Below, piece by piece: positions 27,801-36,759 of a stretch of DNA of 64,000 nucleotides. How positions within the stretch are numbered: position 1 is the stretch's first letter; every line of letters begins with the position of its first letter. A program made the position numbers and the translations under genes. This stretch comes from Paludibacteraceae bacterium. GTDB taxonomy: Bacteria; Bacteroidota; Bacteroidia; Bacteroidales; Paludibacteraceae. Location of the stretch: positions 48,532 through 112,531 of the forward strand of contig JAKSNG010000001.1 in the NCBI GenBank assembly GCA_024400125.1, in the 5' to 3' direction. The notes beneath the pieces were generated by a model. It saw only the letters and a list, made by a program, of their open reading frames with translations. It searched no databases and was not told the DNA's origin.

Positions 27801-30320
27801 AGCGGTATATTTGCCTTTTGTACCTGCATCATTGACTTGCCATTCTCCAGCAGCTACGATAGCGGTCTCACAGAGAATGATGTATTGTGCGTCGGCTTGC
27901 AAATCAGCCGCTTTGGTCACTTTCTCATAGATAACAGCACCAGGGTGCAGACCTTGTCCTGCTGTAATAGTGATGGCACATTCGGCGGTCAATCCTCCAT
28001 CTACAGTGGTAACAACGACGGTATCTTGACCAGCCTTGAGAGCAGTTACTACACCGTTCTCCACCACCACACAATCGTGTTTGACAGACCAAATGACATC
28101 TTTATTGGCAGCATCGGCAGGAGCAATAGTGGCTGTGAGCGTCAGTTGCTCACTGACCTGCATAGTAGCAGAGGTGCGATTGAGGGTCACTTCGCTGACA
28201 TGTTGAATGAACGAACCGCTGACGCGAATAGCAGACGGAATGAGTTGCATCTGTTTGCCACTTGCCCATACGAAACCTTCGATGTCGTAGTGCTCTTTTT
28301 GGGTATCAACAGCACCAAGATTCTTGGCGAAATAGTTCTTTGCAGTCACTTTGTCGGAACCAATAGTAACGCCCACTTCGTCATAGTAACTATCTAAGGT
28401 CTTGATAGCATCAAAAGTAACGCCTTGTGCTAAGACATATCGATTGACATTGCCTCCCTCGCGTGTGACATCTAAAGCAGCATTGATGAGGGTAGGAGTG
28501 ACTGACGTGCCCGCTTTCTTGGTTGGTTGATAGCCTTCAGAAGGCAACATCTCGACCGCATTACCCATCACTTTCATTGTTCCGCGTAGTCCGCTGAGTA
28601 CGTCGCCGTTCTGGAAATATACGTCTTTAGCATGGGTGCGATTGGCATTGTCGTAGATACAGAGGCTGCCGGTGGCATCTTGTACGAAGAGGAAATTGCC
28701 ATCATGACCAGTAACGGTCACATCGTTGAGCAGATATTCTTTCGTTCCTGTATCATTGGTGCTGTTGCCCCAGTTGCCTACTTCTTTAGCCAGTCCTGCG
28801 TATGCTTCGGCAATCGTGATGGGTGTAAGCACGATTTCTTCGCTGAGAATACGTGCGGAGAGTGGCACAATAACGTCCCACTCTTGACCATCCAAAGCTA
28901 ACGCTTCTAAGTGTAAGTCTGCCGTGTAATCGCCTTCTTCTAATGCGTAGTATGCCACTTTGATTTTGCCTGGTTCGGTAATGCTGGTTGGATTACCCAC
29001 GATGCGGAACTCAATGGTATTGCTGGAAACATTCTTAATGGAAGGGATAACTCCTAAATCGGGGTCTAAGTTCTTGAATTGAATATCCAGCTCCATCGTG
29101 TCTTTGGCTTCGCCTTGTTGCAGGTGTTTGGCTGCAAAAGTCAGATTATCAGGAGAGTAGGATAGTTGCCCTGCATATTCGTCGTGACGGAAATAGAGCG
29201 ATATGTCACCTTGATAACTGGTGTAGGTGGTGAAGATACTTGCACTGCTATTGTATTGCAGATAACCATAGGAAGTATTGGACTGAATCTTGAGACTGCT
29301 ACTTGCGAACGTGAATGTTAGTTGCGCATTCGTTGAAACAGAAGCAACCGCATTGATGTTTTTAAGCCCACTGATGGCGAGGTATTGCCCATTGGCATCT
29401 TTGAGATTCCATTTGTCGCCATTCTTAATCAAAGTATATACGGCAGCAACGACCTCTTTGCATTTGGATTTGTCTTCATTGAACTGCAGCCCAGAAGTGA
29501 TAGGATCGATGTTCGTGCCTGATTTCCAATATCCCATGAGTGCAGCACCACTCTTGGCAGCAATGATGACTTTGTCGCCATTCTTGAGGTTAGCCATATT
29601 ATCGGCTGTGAGGATGTTATACCACACAAACTCACCACTACCAGTGACAGTAACGTGGCAAACGGCACTTTTATCACCAGCGCTCACCGTGATGTCTGTT
29701 TCACCAGGGGTAATCGCTTTAACGAGACCTGTTTTATCCACCGTAGCCACTTCGGTGTTAGACGATGTCCATTTAAGTTTTGTGTCAATGGGATCGACAG
29801 TAGCCACGAGAGTCTGCTGTTTGCCTTCCTCTAAAGATAGATTGGTCTGGTCTAAGGAGAGACTGTTGACTACGATATCTTCGGTGCCGGTATAAACAAT
29901 GATTTTAGAGAATCGTACTTGGCTCTTACATTTCAAGGAGACAGAGGTTATTTCTTTACCATCGTTTGGAGTCCACGTCCCTTTCGGATAGGTGTATGTA
30001 TATGAACTATTAGCCGTTTTATTTTCTACATTGGTCGTGTTTGGCAGTTTATCGCTACTTGCAACGACTTCTATTTTAGAGATAACTGTAGCAGTACCAA
30101 TAGTTATTGTGCCTCCTGCATAAACGCGGACTTCACTGCTCATGACATATCCCTTATCCGTAGATAGGGTAATTTCATTTTTTGTAGTGCTGATTTGACT
30201 ACCACTTCCGGAAGTTCCTTTAGAGGTAAAATCGCTTGGTTCAAACGTTGTAGGCACAAGTGCTGCCCACATCATGCTGGCGCAAAAGAATGCGCAGAGG
30301 GTTGAAAGAAGATGTTTCAT
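24867..30320 (-). CDS. Giant secreted multi-domain surface protein (Ig-like BIG2 repeats, T9SS-like tail)
   Basis: 1817 aa. Signal peptide about 1-19 (MKHLLSTLCAFFCASMMWA). Bacterial Ig-like group 2 repeats recur, each with a pattern like LTATV.P.DA...VIWSS....A.V..G.VTA...G...ITV (about 155-225, and several times in the middle). They alternate with jelly-roll/beta-trefoil-like blocks that end in IQLYRK or IQIYRK, plus one OB-like block (NFLFVQDATGSLCIYDN). The tail is LRNGHLLIRKDGKTYTILGQ, a short T9SS type A-like signal, after a VDVDVDV stretch encoded by a hexamer run. Likely a cell-surface adhesin or glycan binder; no catalytic site seen. Shares architecture with the gene upstream. Confidence 0.85.
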   Translation of the reverse strand: MKHLLSTLCAFFCASMMWAALVPTTFEPSDFTSKGTSGSGSQISTTKNEITLSTDKGYVMSSEVRVYAGGTITIGTATVISKIEVVASSDKLPNTTNVENKTANSSYTYTYPKGTWTPNDGKEITSVSLKCKSQVRFSKIIVYTGTEDIVVNSLSLDQTNLSLEEGKQQTLVATVDPIDTKLKWTSSNTEVATVDKTGLVKAITPGETDITVSAGDKSAVCHVTVTGSGEFVWYNILTADNMANLKNGDKVIIAAKSGAALMGYWKSGTNIDPITSGLQFNEDKSKCKEVVAAVYTLIKNGDKWNLKDANGQYLAISGLKNINAVASVSTNAQLTFTFASSSLKIQSNTSYGYLQYNSSASIFTTYTSYQGDISLYFRHDEYAGQLSYSPDNLTFAAKHLQQGEAKDTMELDIQFKNLDPDLGVIPSIKNVSSNTIEFRIVGNPTSITEPGKIKVAYYALEEGDYTADLHLEALALDGQEWDVIVPLSARILSEEIVLTPITIAEAYAGLAKEVGNWGNSTNDTGTKEYLLNDVTVTGHDGNFLFVQDATGSLCIYDNANRTHAKDVYFQNGDVLSGLRGTMKVMGNAVEMLPSEGYQPTKKAGTSVTPTLINAALDVTREGGNVNRYVLAQGVTFDAIKTLDSYYDEVGVTIGSDKVTAKNYFAKNLGAVDTQKEHYDIEGFVWASGKQMQLIPSAIRVSGSFIQHVSEVTLNRTSATMQVSEQLTLTATIAPADAANKDVIWSVKHDCVVVENGVVTALKAGQDTVVVTTVDGGLTAECAITITAGQGLHPGAVIYEKVTKAADLQADAQYIILCETAIVAAGEWQVNDAGTKGKYTATEAIIIGNQATAPNATVFTLGGSTDAWTLHDGTGYIRFTGSSENGYMLRDGSTSNTWQIAANGSSIISNDYTSRAIRFNNNALSSGGQIFTNYAAAQQTAIQLYRKTESVVPSVIEATGIVFTEHQVAMRVKGEKTLTAVVQPANASDSEKEILWSVKDSKEGLSVNSGQVVATAVGEYDVIATLAKHTSLADTCHIVVTDSVHVTGIELDRPTLSIVEASQGTLTATILPANADNQNIIWETSDASIATVADGVITAIRFGEVTITARSAEYNTIAATCAVTVTAMPGDRYHLMTADSVLHDGDFIVFYSNGHASAGLVDSKKYLSGVEATLVGADLVVSNSQPMKLTQNGSLWNLSIGSFAIGHQASDDNSVDFDVTGKTSTDFTISIGGSNYAVVKSTVGTNMPQFYCNAQGNFRLYNSTSMAPIQIYRKVASPDVPIAVESVELDYVALTLREGETDQLTATVYPLDAKIQDVVWGSVDETIATVEEGLVTALAQGQTQVWVRTVDGDFTDTCTVTVLAGLHQPDVTWNQVQDLSLLTEGTKVLVASVREGEDYVMGVYNYDVAKSNIPGAVAQFGEGRHAVTASASYAYTVSIVDGQYVFRDLDGMYLCDYSGKNLSTQEVIDNKAKWTVTMDEEFIFDMENKYYTGYHLYNNHNNDLFCCYNGLDQSNMSHIVLYSNNAPQWVEPIRIPELTITVNKDTITDLIDFGEVVYDDSWGTETNPYEAAQTLVFTAKWLTEDIAVSLSKGTAFVLYTESISKNGGSASIQFSVKNPGTYADTLYVQTGDIRRKIVLTAKTVTQEEAAPKISVSTNQIDLYLNLTEDGAQTDIKSFTFSANNIVKNVYCERSGNYNLPDRAGEEAIILVGDYEMSLADASFNLGAQNYENEEVLISVTAYTVGEYTCQLRLYTSKMDKTLADEKFVTVNIHVTEQPLPTSLLNVDVDVDVNKFLRNGHLLIRKDGKTYTILGQEVR
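24945..24968. repeat. (GTYAAC)x4 hexamer run inside coding sequence
   Basis: GTTAAC followed by three GTCAAC. On the coding (minus) strand it gives alternating Val-Asp just before the sorting tail. The same hexamer run (GTCAAC x2, GTTAAC) lies in a spacer at 63118-63135. Confidence 0.85.
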
Positions 30321-30325
30321 TGTTA

Positions 30326-30365
30326 GTTGTCAGTTATCAGTTGTCAGTTATCAGTTGTTAGTTAA
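30326..30365. repeat. 14-bp tandem repeat between two surface-protein genes
   Basis: Two perfect copies of GTTGTCAGTTATCA (30326-30353) and a degenerate third. The array runs over the stop codon (30358-30360) of the 669-aa gene. Confidence 0.85.
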
Positions 30366-32367
30366 TTGGTGTGCCGAGGATGGAGTAGGTTTGGTTGTTG
30401 TGTTGTATGAGTAGTTGGTTGTTGTGTATGAACTTGCCATTGTGGATTGTGCATTGATCGGAGAGCTCGGAGGCATCATTGTGAACCGATTCAAGGTTGG
30501 TAGTGAACTCCTGCTTAACAATCCATAGTTGCACTTGGTCGTGGTCAATCATGACGATGGCGTCGGTGGTGGTGGGGATGCGTTCGATGAGACCGGTATT
30601 GAAAGCGTCTTTGACGGGTATGCCATTGATAGTGAGTTGTTCGTCGATGGTAGCGTTTTCGAGGCGGATGAAGCGGCAGACGTCGGCGGAATCGACAGTG
30701 GTGACGAGTTCGGGATTGGCGATGACGGTCTGTGCAGCGACGTTCCAGGCGTTGGTAGGTTGTATTTCGGGCACGCCGAAGTAGTTTTTGAAGCGTCCGA
30801 TGACGTTAGAAAGTTGATGTCCATTGGTTAGGTCTTGTCCATAGGGTTTGCCTGTTTTGGGGTTGGTGCCGTCGTAGATGAGCATAGCGCCGGAGTTGTC
30901 GCGGATGAAGATGTATTTATCGTATTTCTTGGTGACGACGACAGGGTTGAGTGCGATGAGTTCGAAGTCGTTGGCGTGTGAGGCTTGTGCGATAGATAGT
31001 AGTGGGATGACGTTCAGCATGATAGTGGTTTGTACGGTGACGTCCGTAGAGGAGAGGATGAGTGTGTCGATGTATTTGCCAGGTTGTGTGACGGAGTAGG
31101 AGATAGTGAGGAAGTCGCCGTCACGATCTAAGGTGTTGGTGCTGAGTGAGAAGACGTTGCCATGTTTGAGTGTAGCGGAGATGTCTTCGGTCAGTTTGAC
31201 GGCATTGACGGTTACGGAAGTGCTGCCGGAGAGTGTAGCGTCTGTGAGGACTTTGTCACCGAAGTTAACGAGAGGGACAGCGATAGCGGGGTCGTCGGTA
31301 CCGATAGCGGGCACTTTGCGATAGAGGCAGACTTTGGTTTGAGCGTTGGGGTCGGCATAGCAGCCAAAGAGTTGGTCATTGGCATTGTACTGCATGTACT
31401 TGCGTTCGGATGTGCCAGCGTTTTCGATGACGGCTTTGCCATCGATGTCGATGTTCATGCGCCAGAAACCGTAGTTGCCATAAGCAGGGGAGACGACGTC
31501 TGTCCAGAGAGTGAGTTTATTCTTGGTTTTGCCACCGGAAGCGACGAGGTAGGCGAGTTCGTATCGCAGTTCGTCTTGGAAGATATATACGGTGTCGTTA
31601 TTGTCTTCTCCTGTCTCTTTCCAGAGGGTATAGATGGCATTGTCGTCCTCGCGCACGACAGTACGACCTTCGGAATAGACGCCTTTGATGGCGTGGATGT
31701 TGTTCTGAGAAACTAATTCGTCATAATAGCCCATAATCATATTGGTGTTGCCGTCTGCGACGCCAAAGATGATTTGGTCGGAGTCTTGGAGTTGGTGTAT
31801 GTCGGTGACGAGTTGAAAAGAGGACTGTGTGAATGGGCTTGATCCGCCGTCTTCGGAGCGGATGGTGATGGTATTGAGATTGATAGCGTTTTCGGAGCAA
31901 GTAATCCAGAAACGGATGTTGCCAGTGAGTGGAGTGGTGAGTTTTATGATAGAATCGCGCATATAGATGCCGCTGCCGGAGGTGGCAGGTTTGTTGACGA
32001 TGATGCTATCGTATGGATGGTCTCCGACTTGCACGTAGATGACGCCTTTGCCTTTGCTGGCGTTTTGGCAGAAGTTGAAGTCGATACGTCGTATGTTAGT
32101 AAACGCCTTGACGGATGTGGCACCTGCGCCGGAAGTGCCTGTTTTGACGCTAACGCCTTGACTATATAGGCGACCTTCAGCGTCTGTGCGCCCCGTCATG
32201 TACTCGGAAGCGTTTTTGTCGCTTATCCAGCCATCGGTTTTGCCATCACAACGATTGGCACCGACGGTGCTGCCCCAGGAGAGAGAGTTGAATTGATAGG
32301 TAGTGATACCAGCGAAAGCGCAGATGTTGCTTGCTAAGAGCAAGAGTAGAAAAGAACATTTTTTCAT
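30358..32367 (-). CDS. Secreted surface protein with OB-like domain and T9SS-like tail
   Basis: 669 aa. Signal peptide about 1-19 (MKKCSFLLLLLASNICAFA). A beta-sandwich N-terminal domain (to about 175), a block like those in the 1817-aa protein ending in TKVCLYRK, a beta domain with VNFGDKVL, an OB-like domain (YIFIRDNSGAMLIYDGT) and the tail NNQLLIQHNNQTYSILGTP. The IxLYRK-type block and the following NFGD/DFGE domain are shared with the 1817-aa protein, so the two are distant paralogues. The pair is probably one transcript from the promoter at 32400. No enzyme motif. Confidence 0.8.
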   Translation of the reverse strand: MKKCSFLLLLLASNICAFAGITTYQFNSLSWGSTVGANRCDGKTDGWISDKNASEYMTGRTDAEGRLYSQGVSVKTGTSGAGATSVKAFTNIRRIDFNFCQNASKGKGVIYVQVGDHPYDSIIVNKPATSGSGIYMRDSIIKLTTPLTGNIRFWITCSENAINLNTITIRSEDGGSSPFTQSSFQLVTDIHQLQDSDQIIFGVADGNTNMIMGYYDELVSQNNIHAIKGVYSEGRTVVREDDNAIYTLWKETGEDNNDTVYIFQDELRYELAYLVASGGKTKNKLTLWTDVVSPAYGNYGFWRMNIDIDGKAVIENAGTSERKYMQYNANDQLFGCYADPNAQTKVCLYRKVPAIGTDDPAIAVPLVNFGDKVLTDATLSGSTSVTVNAVKLTEDISATLKHGNVFSLSTNTLDRDGDFLTISYSVTQPGKYIDTLILSSTDVTVQTTIMLNVIPLLSIAQASHANDFELIALNPVVVTKKYDKYIFIRDNSGAMLIYDGTNPKTGKPYGQDLTNGHQLSNVIGRFKNYFGVPEIQPTNAWNVAAQTVIANPELVTTVDSADVCRFIRLENATIDEQLTINGIPVKDAFNTGLIERIPTTTDAIVMIDHDQVQLWIVKQEFTTNLESVHNDASELSDQCTIHNGKFIHNNQLLIQHNNQTYSILGTPIN

Positions 32368-32399
32368 AGTATGTTTAAGTTGTAATTAAAAATCGGGTG

Positions 32400-32431
32400 C
32401 AAAGGTACGACTTTTTTTGCAGATATGCAAA
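32400..32431 (-). promoter_or_regulatory. Promoter of the two surface-protein genes
   Basis: Minus strand: TTTG (32431-32428), 20 nt, TACCTTTG (32407-32400). Predicted leader about 30 nt to the ATG at 32367. Confidence 0.82.
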
Positions 32432-32496
32432 CTTTTTCGCAAAAAAGAGCGAAAAAAGGAGTAGTGGGTAGTGGGTTGCGTGTAGAGAGTAGAGCG

Positions 32497-32531
32497 AAAA
32501 AAGAAAACACTCAGGGTGGGTGAGTGTTTTC
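32497..32531 (-). terminator. Intrinsic terminator of dnaK
   Basis: Minus strand: GAAAACACTCA (32531-32521) pairs perfectly with TGAGTGTTTTC (32513-32503), 7-nt loop, then six T (32502-32497). Eleven base pairs. Confidence 0.92.
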
Positions 32532-32552
32532 TTGCAGATAGGTGTTGTGTGT

Positions 32553-34460
32553 TTATTTGACTTCTTCGAAGTCGACATCTTCGGCGTTGGAGTCGTGGTT
32601 GTCGTTGCTGTTGCCAGGTTGTTGTCCAGGTTGTGGACCAGTTTGTCCGGCAGCGTTAGCAGCGTTGTACATATCTTGTGAAGCAGCTTGGAAAGCGGTC
32701 ATGAGTTCGGCATTATATTTTTCGCAAGCGTCCGCATCTTTCTTTTCGTAAGCATCTTTGAGGTTTTTGAGTGCTTCCTCGATAGGTGCTTTTTTGTCGG
32801 CAGGAATCTTATCACCGAGTTCTGCGAGTTGTTTTTCGGTTTGGAAGATAGTAGCGTCGGCTTTGTTGAGTTTTTCGATGCGTTCTTTTTCACGTTTATC
32901 GGCTTCGGCATTGGCTTCTGCTTCGGCTTTCATGCGTTTGATTTCGTCGTCAGAGAGTCCGCTTGACGCTTCGATACGAATTTTTTGCTCTTTGCCAGTG
33001 GCTTTATCTTTGGCGGTAACGTTGAGGATACCATTGGCGTCGATGTCGAAAGTGACTTCGATTTGTGGTTCACCGCGTCGAGCCGGCATGATACCGTCGA
33101 GGTGGAAGATACCTATTTGTTTGTTTTGTGCTGCCATAGGACGTTCACCTTGCAGGACTTTGATTTCGACCGAAGGCTGGTTATCGACAGCGGTGGTGAA
33201 GACTTCCTGTTTCTTGGTCGGGATAGTGGTATTGGCTTCAATCATGCGTGTCATGACGCCGCCCATGGTCTCTATACCTAAGCTGAGAGGGGTGACATCG
33301 AGGAGGAGCACATCCTTTACTTCACCTGTGAGCACGCCACCTTGTATAGCAGCGCCGACAGCGACTACTTCGTCTGGGTTGACGCTCTTGTTCGGAGTTT
33401 TGCCGAAGAAGGACTCGACGGCTGCTTGGATAGCAGGGATACGTGTTGAACCACCAACGAGAATGACTTCGTCAATATCGGATTTGCTCAGACCAGCGCT
33501 TTGTAGGCAGGTTTCGCAGGGGGCGATAGTGCGTTTTACGAGGTCGTCGATGAGCATTTCGAATTTTTGGCGGCTGAGGGTCTTCACTAAGTGTGCAGGC
33601 ACACCGTTGACAGGCATGATATAGGGCAAGTTAATCTCGGTGGAGGAGGTGTTAGAGAGCTCTATTTTGGCTTTCTCGGCAGCCTCTTTGAGTCGTTGCA
33701 TAGCCATAGGGTCTTTGGAGAGGTCGGCACCTCCGTTGTCTTTCTTGAACTCGTCCACGAGCCATTCGATGATACGATGGTCAAAGTCGTCACCACCGAG
33801 GTGTGTATCGCCGGCAGTCGCTTTAACTTCAAATACGCCGTCACCTAATTCGAGGATGGAGACATCGTGTGTACCACCACCGCAGTCGAAGACAACTATT
33901 TTGAGGTCTTTATTGCTTTTGTCTAAGCCGTAAGCAAGAGCAGCGGCAGTAGGTTCGTTGACGATACGGCGGACGTTAAGTCCAGCTATTTCGCCAGCCT
34001 CTTTGGTAGCTTGGCGTTGGCTGTCATTGAAGTAAGCGGGTACGGTGATGACGGCTTCGGTGACCTCTTGTCCGAGATAGTCTTCTGCTGTTTTCTTCAT
34101 TTTTTGGAGGATGATAGCAGAGATCTCTTGTGGTGTATAGAGTCGTCCGTCGATGTCCACACGTGGGGTATTGTTGTCACCTTTAACTACTTTGTAAGGA
34201 ACGCGTGCGATTTCTTGATTCAGGCGGTCGTAGCTCTCGCCCATGAAACGTTTGATAGAGTACACGGTTTTAGTAGGGTTGGTGATGGCTTGTCGTTTAG
34301 CTGGGTCTCCGACTTTTCGCTCTCCGCCATCTACAAAACCGATGACAGAAGGGGTAGTACGTTTACCTTCGGAGTTGGTGATAACCATAGGCTCATTGCC
34401 TTCCATAACAGAGACGCAGGAGTTTGTTGTTCCTAAGTCGATTCCAATAATTTTGCTCAT
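32553..34460 (-). CDS. dnaK: Chaperone protein DnaK (Hsp70)
   Basis: 635 aa. Actin-like ATPase start [46 protein letters not shown]; substrate domain from about residue 385; helical lid; a Gly/Gln/Pro tail ending in the Hsp70-type acidic end (EDVDFEEVK). Cytosolic ATP-driven protein folding with DnaJ and GrpE, neither of which is in the window. Stands alone between two terminators. No TAnnTTTG promoter was found within 70 nt upstream. Confidence 0.98.
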   Translation of the reverse strand: MSKIIGIDLGTTNSCVSVMEGNEPMVITNSEGKRTTPSVIGFVDGGERKVGDPAKRQAITNPTKTVYSIKRFMGESYDRLNQEIARVPYKVVKGDNNTPRVDIDGRLYTPQEISAIILQKMKKTAEDYLGQEVTEAVITVPAYFNDSQRQATKEAGEIAGLNVRRIVNEPTAAALAYGLDKSNKDLKIVVFDCGGGTHDVSILELGDGVFEVKATAGDTHLGGDDFDHRIIEWLVDEFKKDNGGADLSKDPMAMQRLKEAAEKAKIELSNTSSTEINLPYIMPVNGVPAHLVKTLSRQKFEMLIDDLVKRTIAPCETCLQSAGLSKSDIDEVILVGGSTRIPAIQAAVESFFGKTPNKSVNPDEVVAVGAAIQGGVLTGEVKDVLLLDVTPLSLGIETMGGVMTRMIEANTTIPTKKQEVFTTAVDNQPSVEIKVLQGERPMAAQNKQIGIFHLDGIMPARRGEPQIEVTFDIDANGILNVTAKDKATGKEQKIRIEASSGLSDDEIKRMKAEAEANAEADKREKERIEKLNKADATIFQTEKQLAELGDKIPADKKAPIEEALKNLKDAYEKKDADACEKYNAELMTAFQAASQDMYNAANAAGQTGPQPGQQPGNSNDNHDSNAEDVDFEEVK

Positions 34461-34526
34461 AGTTGTATTTGTTTTAGTTAATTTTTTTCGATTTCGTTAT
34501 CAAATCAACAAACGGTGTGCCAGTAT

Positions 34527-34556
34527 AAAAAAAGTCTGCCAGGAGGACTGACAGAC
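34527..34556 (-). terminator. Intrinsic terminator of the feoB-like/TonB-receptor operon
   Basis: Minus strand: GTCTGTCA (34556-34549) pairs with TGGCAGAC (34541-34534), one wobble, 7-nt loop, then seven T (34533-34527). Confidence 0.85.
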
Positions 34557-34582
34557 TGACATATTGGCAGAAAAAATGGTGT

Positions 34583-36745
34583 TTAGTGGTTGTGCTCATG
34601 ACAGTGCGTGTCATGGTTGTGGTCGTGACAGTGCGTGTCATGGCAGGTGTCGGTTTTTTTCTCGAGTCCCCAGCGTACGCCGATATAGAATCCCCAACCG
34701 CTGATAGGCGCCCAGACGGTGGATGCGTCGAAGTTGTCTGCCCAAGGGTTGACATAGTGGCTATTATTGAGGCGGTCTCCGATGATGGGTTGGTCTTGGC
34801 ACATATTGGTCATGTTTTCTGCGCCGAAATAGACGGAGCCGTCTTTGAAGTAGTGTGTGATTTGTCCCATTAAGAGTGGAAACCACTTGTGATAGGTGAC
34901 GGAGTGTGAATTGACGGTGCGTGTAAGGTACTGTTTGCTACCTTGTGGAACGTTGAAGCCATCGGGCATACGTGCGGGTCCGTTGAATTGTGCGGTGAGG
35001 TCAAATTGCCAGCCTTTTTTTGGTGTTTGATAACTGGTAGAGATGATGCCTTTGAATTTGTTTTGCAGTACTTTTTCTCGCACTTCGTATTGGTTTGTCG
35101 CCGTGTTCCAACTGGTTTGTCGCGTGTCGGTATATCGGAAGGCGAGTGTCCAAGTCCATCCTTTGAGCACTTCCATAGAGGCTTCGGCTTGTGCGGCATG
35201 CGCAAAAGACTGTGCATTAGGAATATCCGCTATGTTATGAAATTCGACTGCCATGGGGTTATGGTCCACATCGACTAAGACTCCTTTGAGGAAGCGTGTG
35301 TAGTAATATTCGCCACTGATTTGGAGTTCTCGTCCTGCGATAGGAATATGAAAAGTCATGGTTGCGCCGGTGTTGAGCGCTTGTTCTTGTGCGAGCGAAG
35401 TTTGTAGTCCCTGCCACTGTTTATTGGAAGCGAGATATGCCATGTTGTCTGTGACGATGTTGGGGCTGCGGTAGCCTAATCCGACGCTTCCTCGCAGTGT
35501 CCACCATTCGAAAGGCGAGTAGCGTATGTTGAGTCGCGGTGTGGCAAAGAGTCCATAGCGCGTGGAGTAGTCTGCCCGAATACCGCCGAGTAGGGTGAGT
35601 TTATCTTTGTAGGAATAGGTGTATTCGGCAAAGATGCCGGGTGTCGCTTCCTGTCGGGAGAGGTCAAGGAGATTGAGTTGTTCGTTGTATTTGTCATAAT
35701 TGACACTGATACCGGCAGCGACTTGGTTTTCGTGGTCATCGTCGGGGTCTAATTGTTCGTTCTCGAGCGCCGCTTGATAGATGATGTTGAGGTATGCGTT
35801 GAGTTGTGACGCGTCCCATGGCTTAGTGCCGTATCGGTGGTTTTGGCTATGATAGGCGGCGGAAGCGATGATACCGATGGACATTTGTGGGGTGAACATG
35901 TAGCCATTCTTGACAAAAGCTTCTACGCGTCGCGTGCGCAGGTCGATGATATAAGGAGAGGCGACATGGTCGTGAACGTGCTCTATTTGTCCACCGATGC
36001 GTTGGTCATAAACGCCGTGGACGAGGACTTGACCGGTGTAGTCACCTTTCTTGATATACCAGCGATTGAGCAGGTTGAGGTGGTGTTTTTTGGGGTCGTC
36101 GATGAAGCCATCGTTGTTATCATCTTTGCTGAGGCTTTGGTCTTTCAGTAGGACGGCGATGCCGGTAGAGCAATAATCGTCCACTTTCCATCCACCGGTG
36201 ACGTTGAGTTCGACATCGACGTTATCGTCCATCATGAGATTGACTTCGAGTGGTGCTTGCAGTTGTGGTTTGAGAAACTCGACATTGATTTGTCCTGTGA
36301 GTGCTTCGTATCCGTTGCGTACGGACGAAGTTCCTTTGCTGATTTGTATGGACTCCATCCACGGTCCAGGAATGAACTCGAGTCCTAATACTTCCGATAG
36401 TCCCCTGACGCCAGGTGTGTTTTCGTGTAGGAGTTGGACATATTTGCCGGATAGTCCAAGCAGTTGTATTGTTTGTGCGCCGGTGGCAGCATCGGAGTAG
36501 TTGACATCGACAGAAGCGGAGTTTTCAAACGAGCCAGCGAGGTTACAGCAAGCCGCCGTACAGAGTTGTTCGCGATTGAGTTTCTCGGTCTCGATGGCAG
36601 TGGTGCGCGACTTGACTCGTGCAGCACGTCGTTGCGTGACTTGCACTTCGTCTAAGTTGAAGTCCTGGATACTGAGGGTATCTTGTGCGTAGGTAGCAGA
36701 AGCCCCAAGGAGTGCTATGAGAAGAATAATATGGTACTGTTTCAT
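34583..36745 (-). CDS. TonB-dependent outer-membrane receptor with His/Cys-rich C-terminal tail
   Basis: 720 aa. Signal peptide about 1-20; plug domain with LDEVQVTQRR and IQISKGTSSVRNGYEALTGQIN; a 22-stranded-type barrel ending in WGFYIGVRWGLEKK. Beyond the barrel comes a tail with a tandem nine-residue unit (DTHCHDHNH, DTHCHEHNH), encoded by a 27-bp DNA repeat. The barrel C-terminus faces the periplasm, so the tail could bind Zn, Ni, Co, Cu or Fe there. It lies 14 bp downstream of the feoB-like gene, arguing for import of a divalent metal or its chelate. The plug is unusual in carrying Cys pairs (CTAACC). Metal identity is not shown. Confidence 0.9.
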   Translation of the reverse strand: MKQYHIILLIALLGASATYAQDTLSIQDFNLDEVQVTQRRAARVKSRTTAIETEKLNREQLCTAACCNLAGSFENSASVDVNYSDAATGAQTIQLLGLSGKYVQLLHENTPGVRGLSEVLGLEFIPGPWMESIQISKGTSSVRNGYEALTGQINVEFLKPQLQAPLEVNLMMDDNVDVELNVTGGWKVDDYCSTGIAVLLKDQSLSKDDNNDGFIDDPKKHHLNLLNRWYIKKGDYTGQVLVHGVYDQRIGGQIEHVHDHVASPYIIDLRTRRVEAFVKNGYMFTPQMSIGIIASAAYHSQNHRYGTKPWDASQLNAYLNIIYQAALENEQLDPDDDHENQVAAGISVNYDKYNEQLNLLDLSRQEATPGIFAEYTYSYKDKLTLLGGIRADYSTRYGLFATPRLNIRYSPFEWWTLRGSVGLGYRSPNIVTDNMAYLASNKQWQGLQTSLAQEQALNTGATMTFHIPIAGRELQISGEYYYTRFLKGVLVDVDHNPMAVEFHNIADIPNAQSFAHAAQAEASMEVLKGWTWTLAFRYTDTRQTSWNTATNQYEVREKVLQNKFKGIISTSYQTPKKGWQFDLTAQFNGPARMPDGFNVPQGSKQYLTRTVNSHSVTYHKWFPLLMGQITHYFKDGSVYFGAENMTNMCQDQPIIGDRLNNSHYVNPWADNFDASTVWAPISGWGFYIGVRWGLEKKTDTCHDTHCHDHNHDTHCHEHNH

Positions 36746-36759
36746 TGTTGTGTGATTGA

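Noticed and set aside
27774..28397. Open frame of 207 aa on the plus strand
   Set aside because: It lies fully inside the reverse strand of the 1817-aa protein gene and shows no family features.
32758..33624. Open frame of 288 aa on the plus strand
   Set aside because: Antisense shadow of dnaK, rich in Ser and Arg, a known artefact of this conserved gene.
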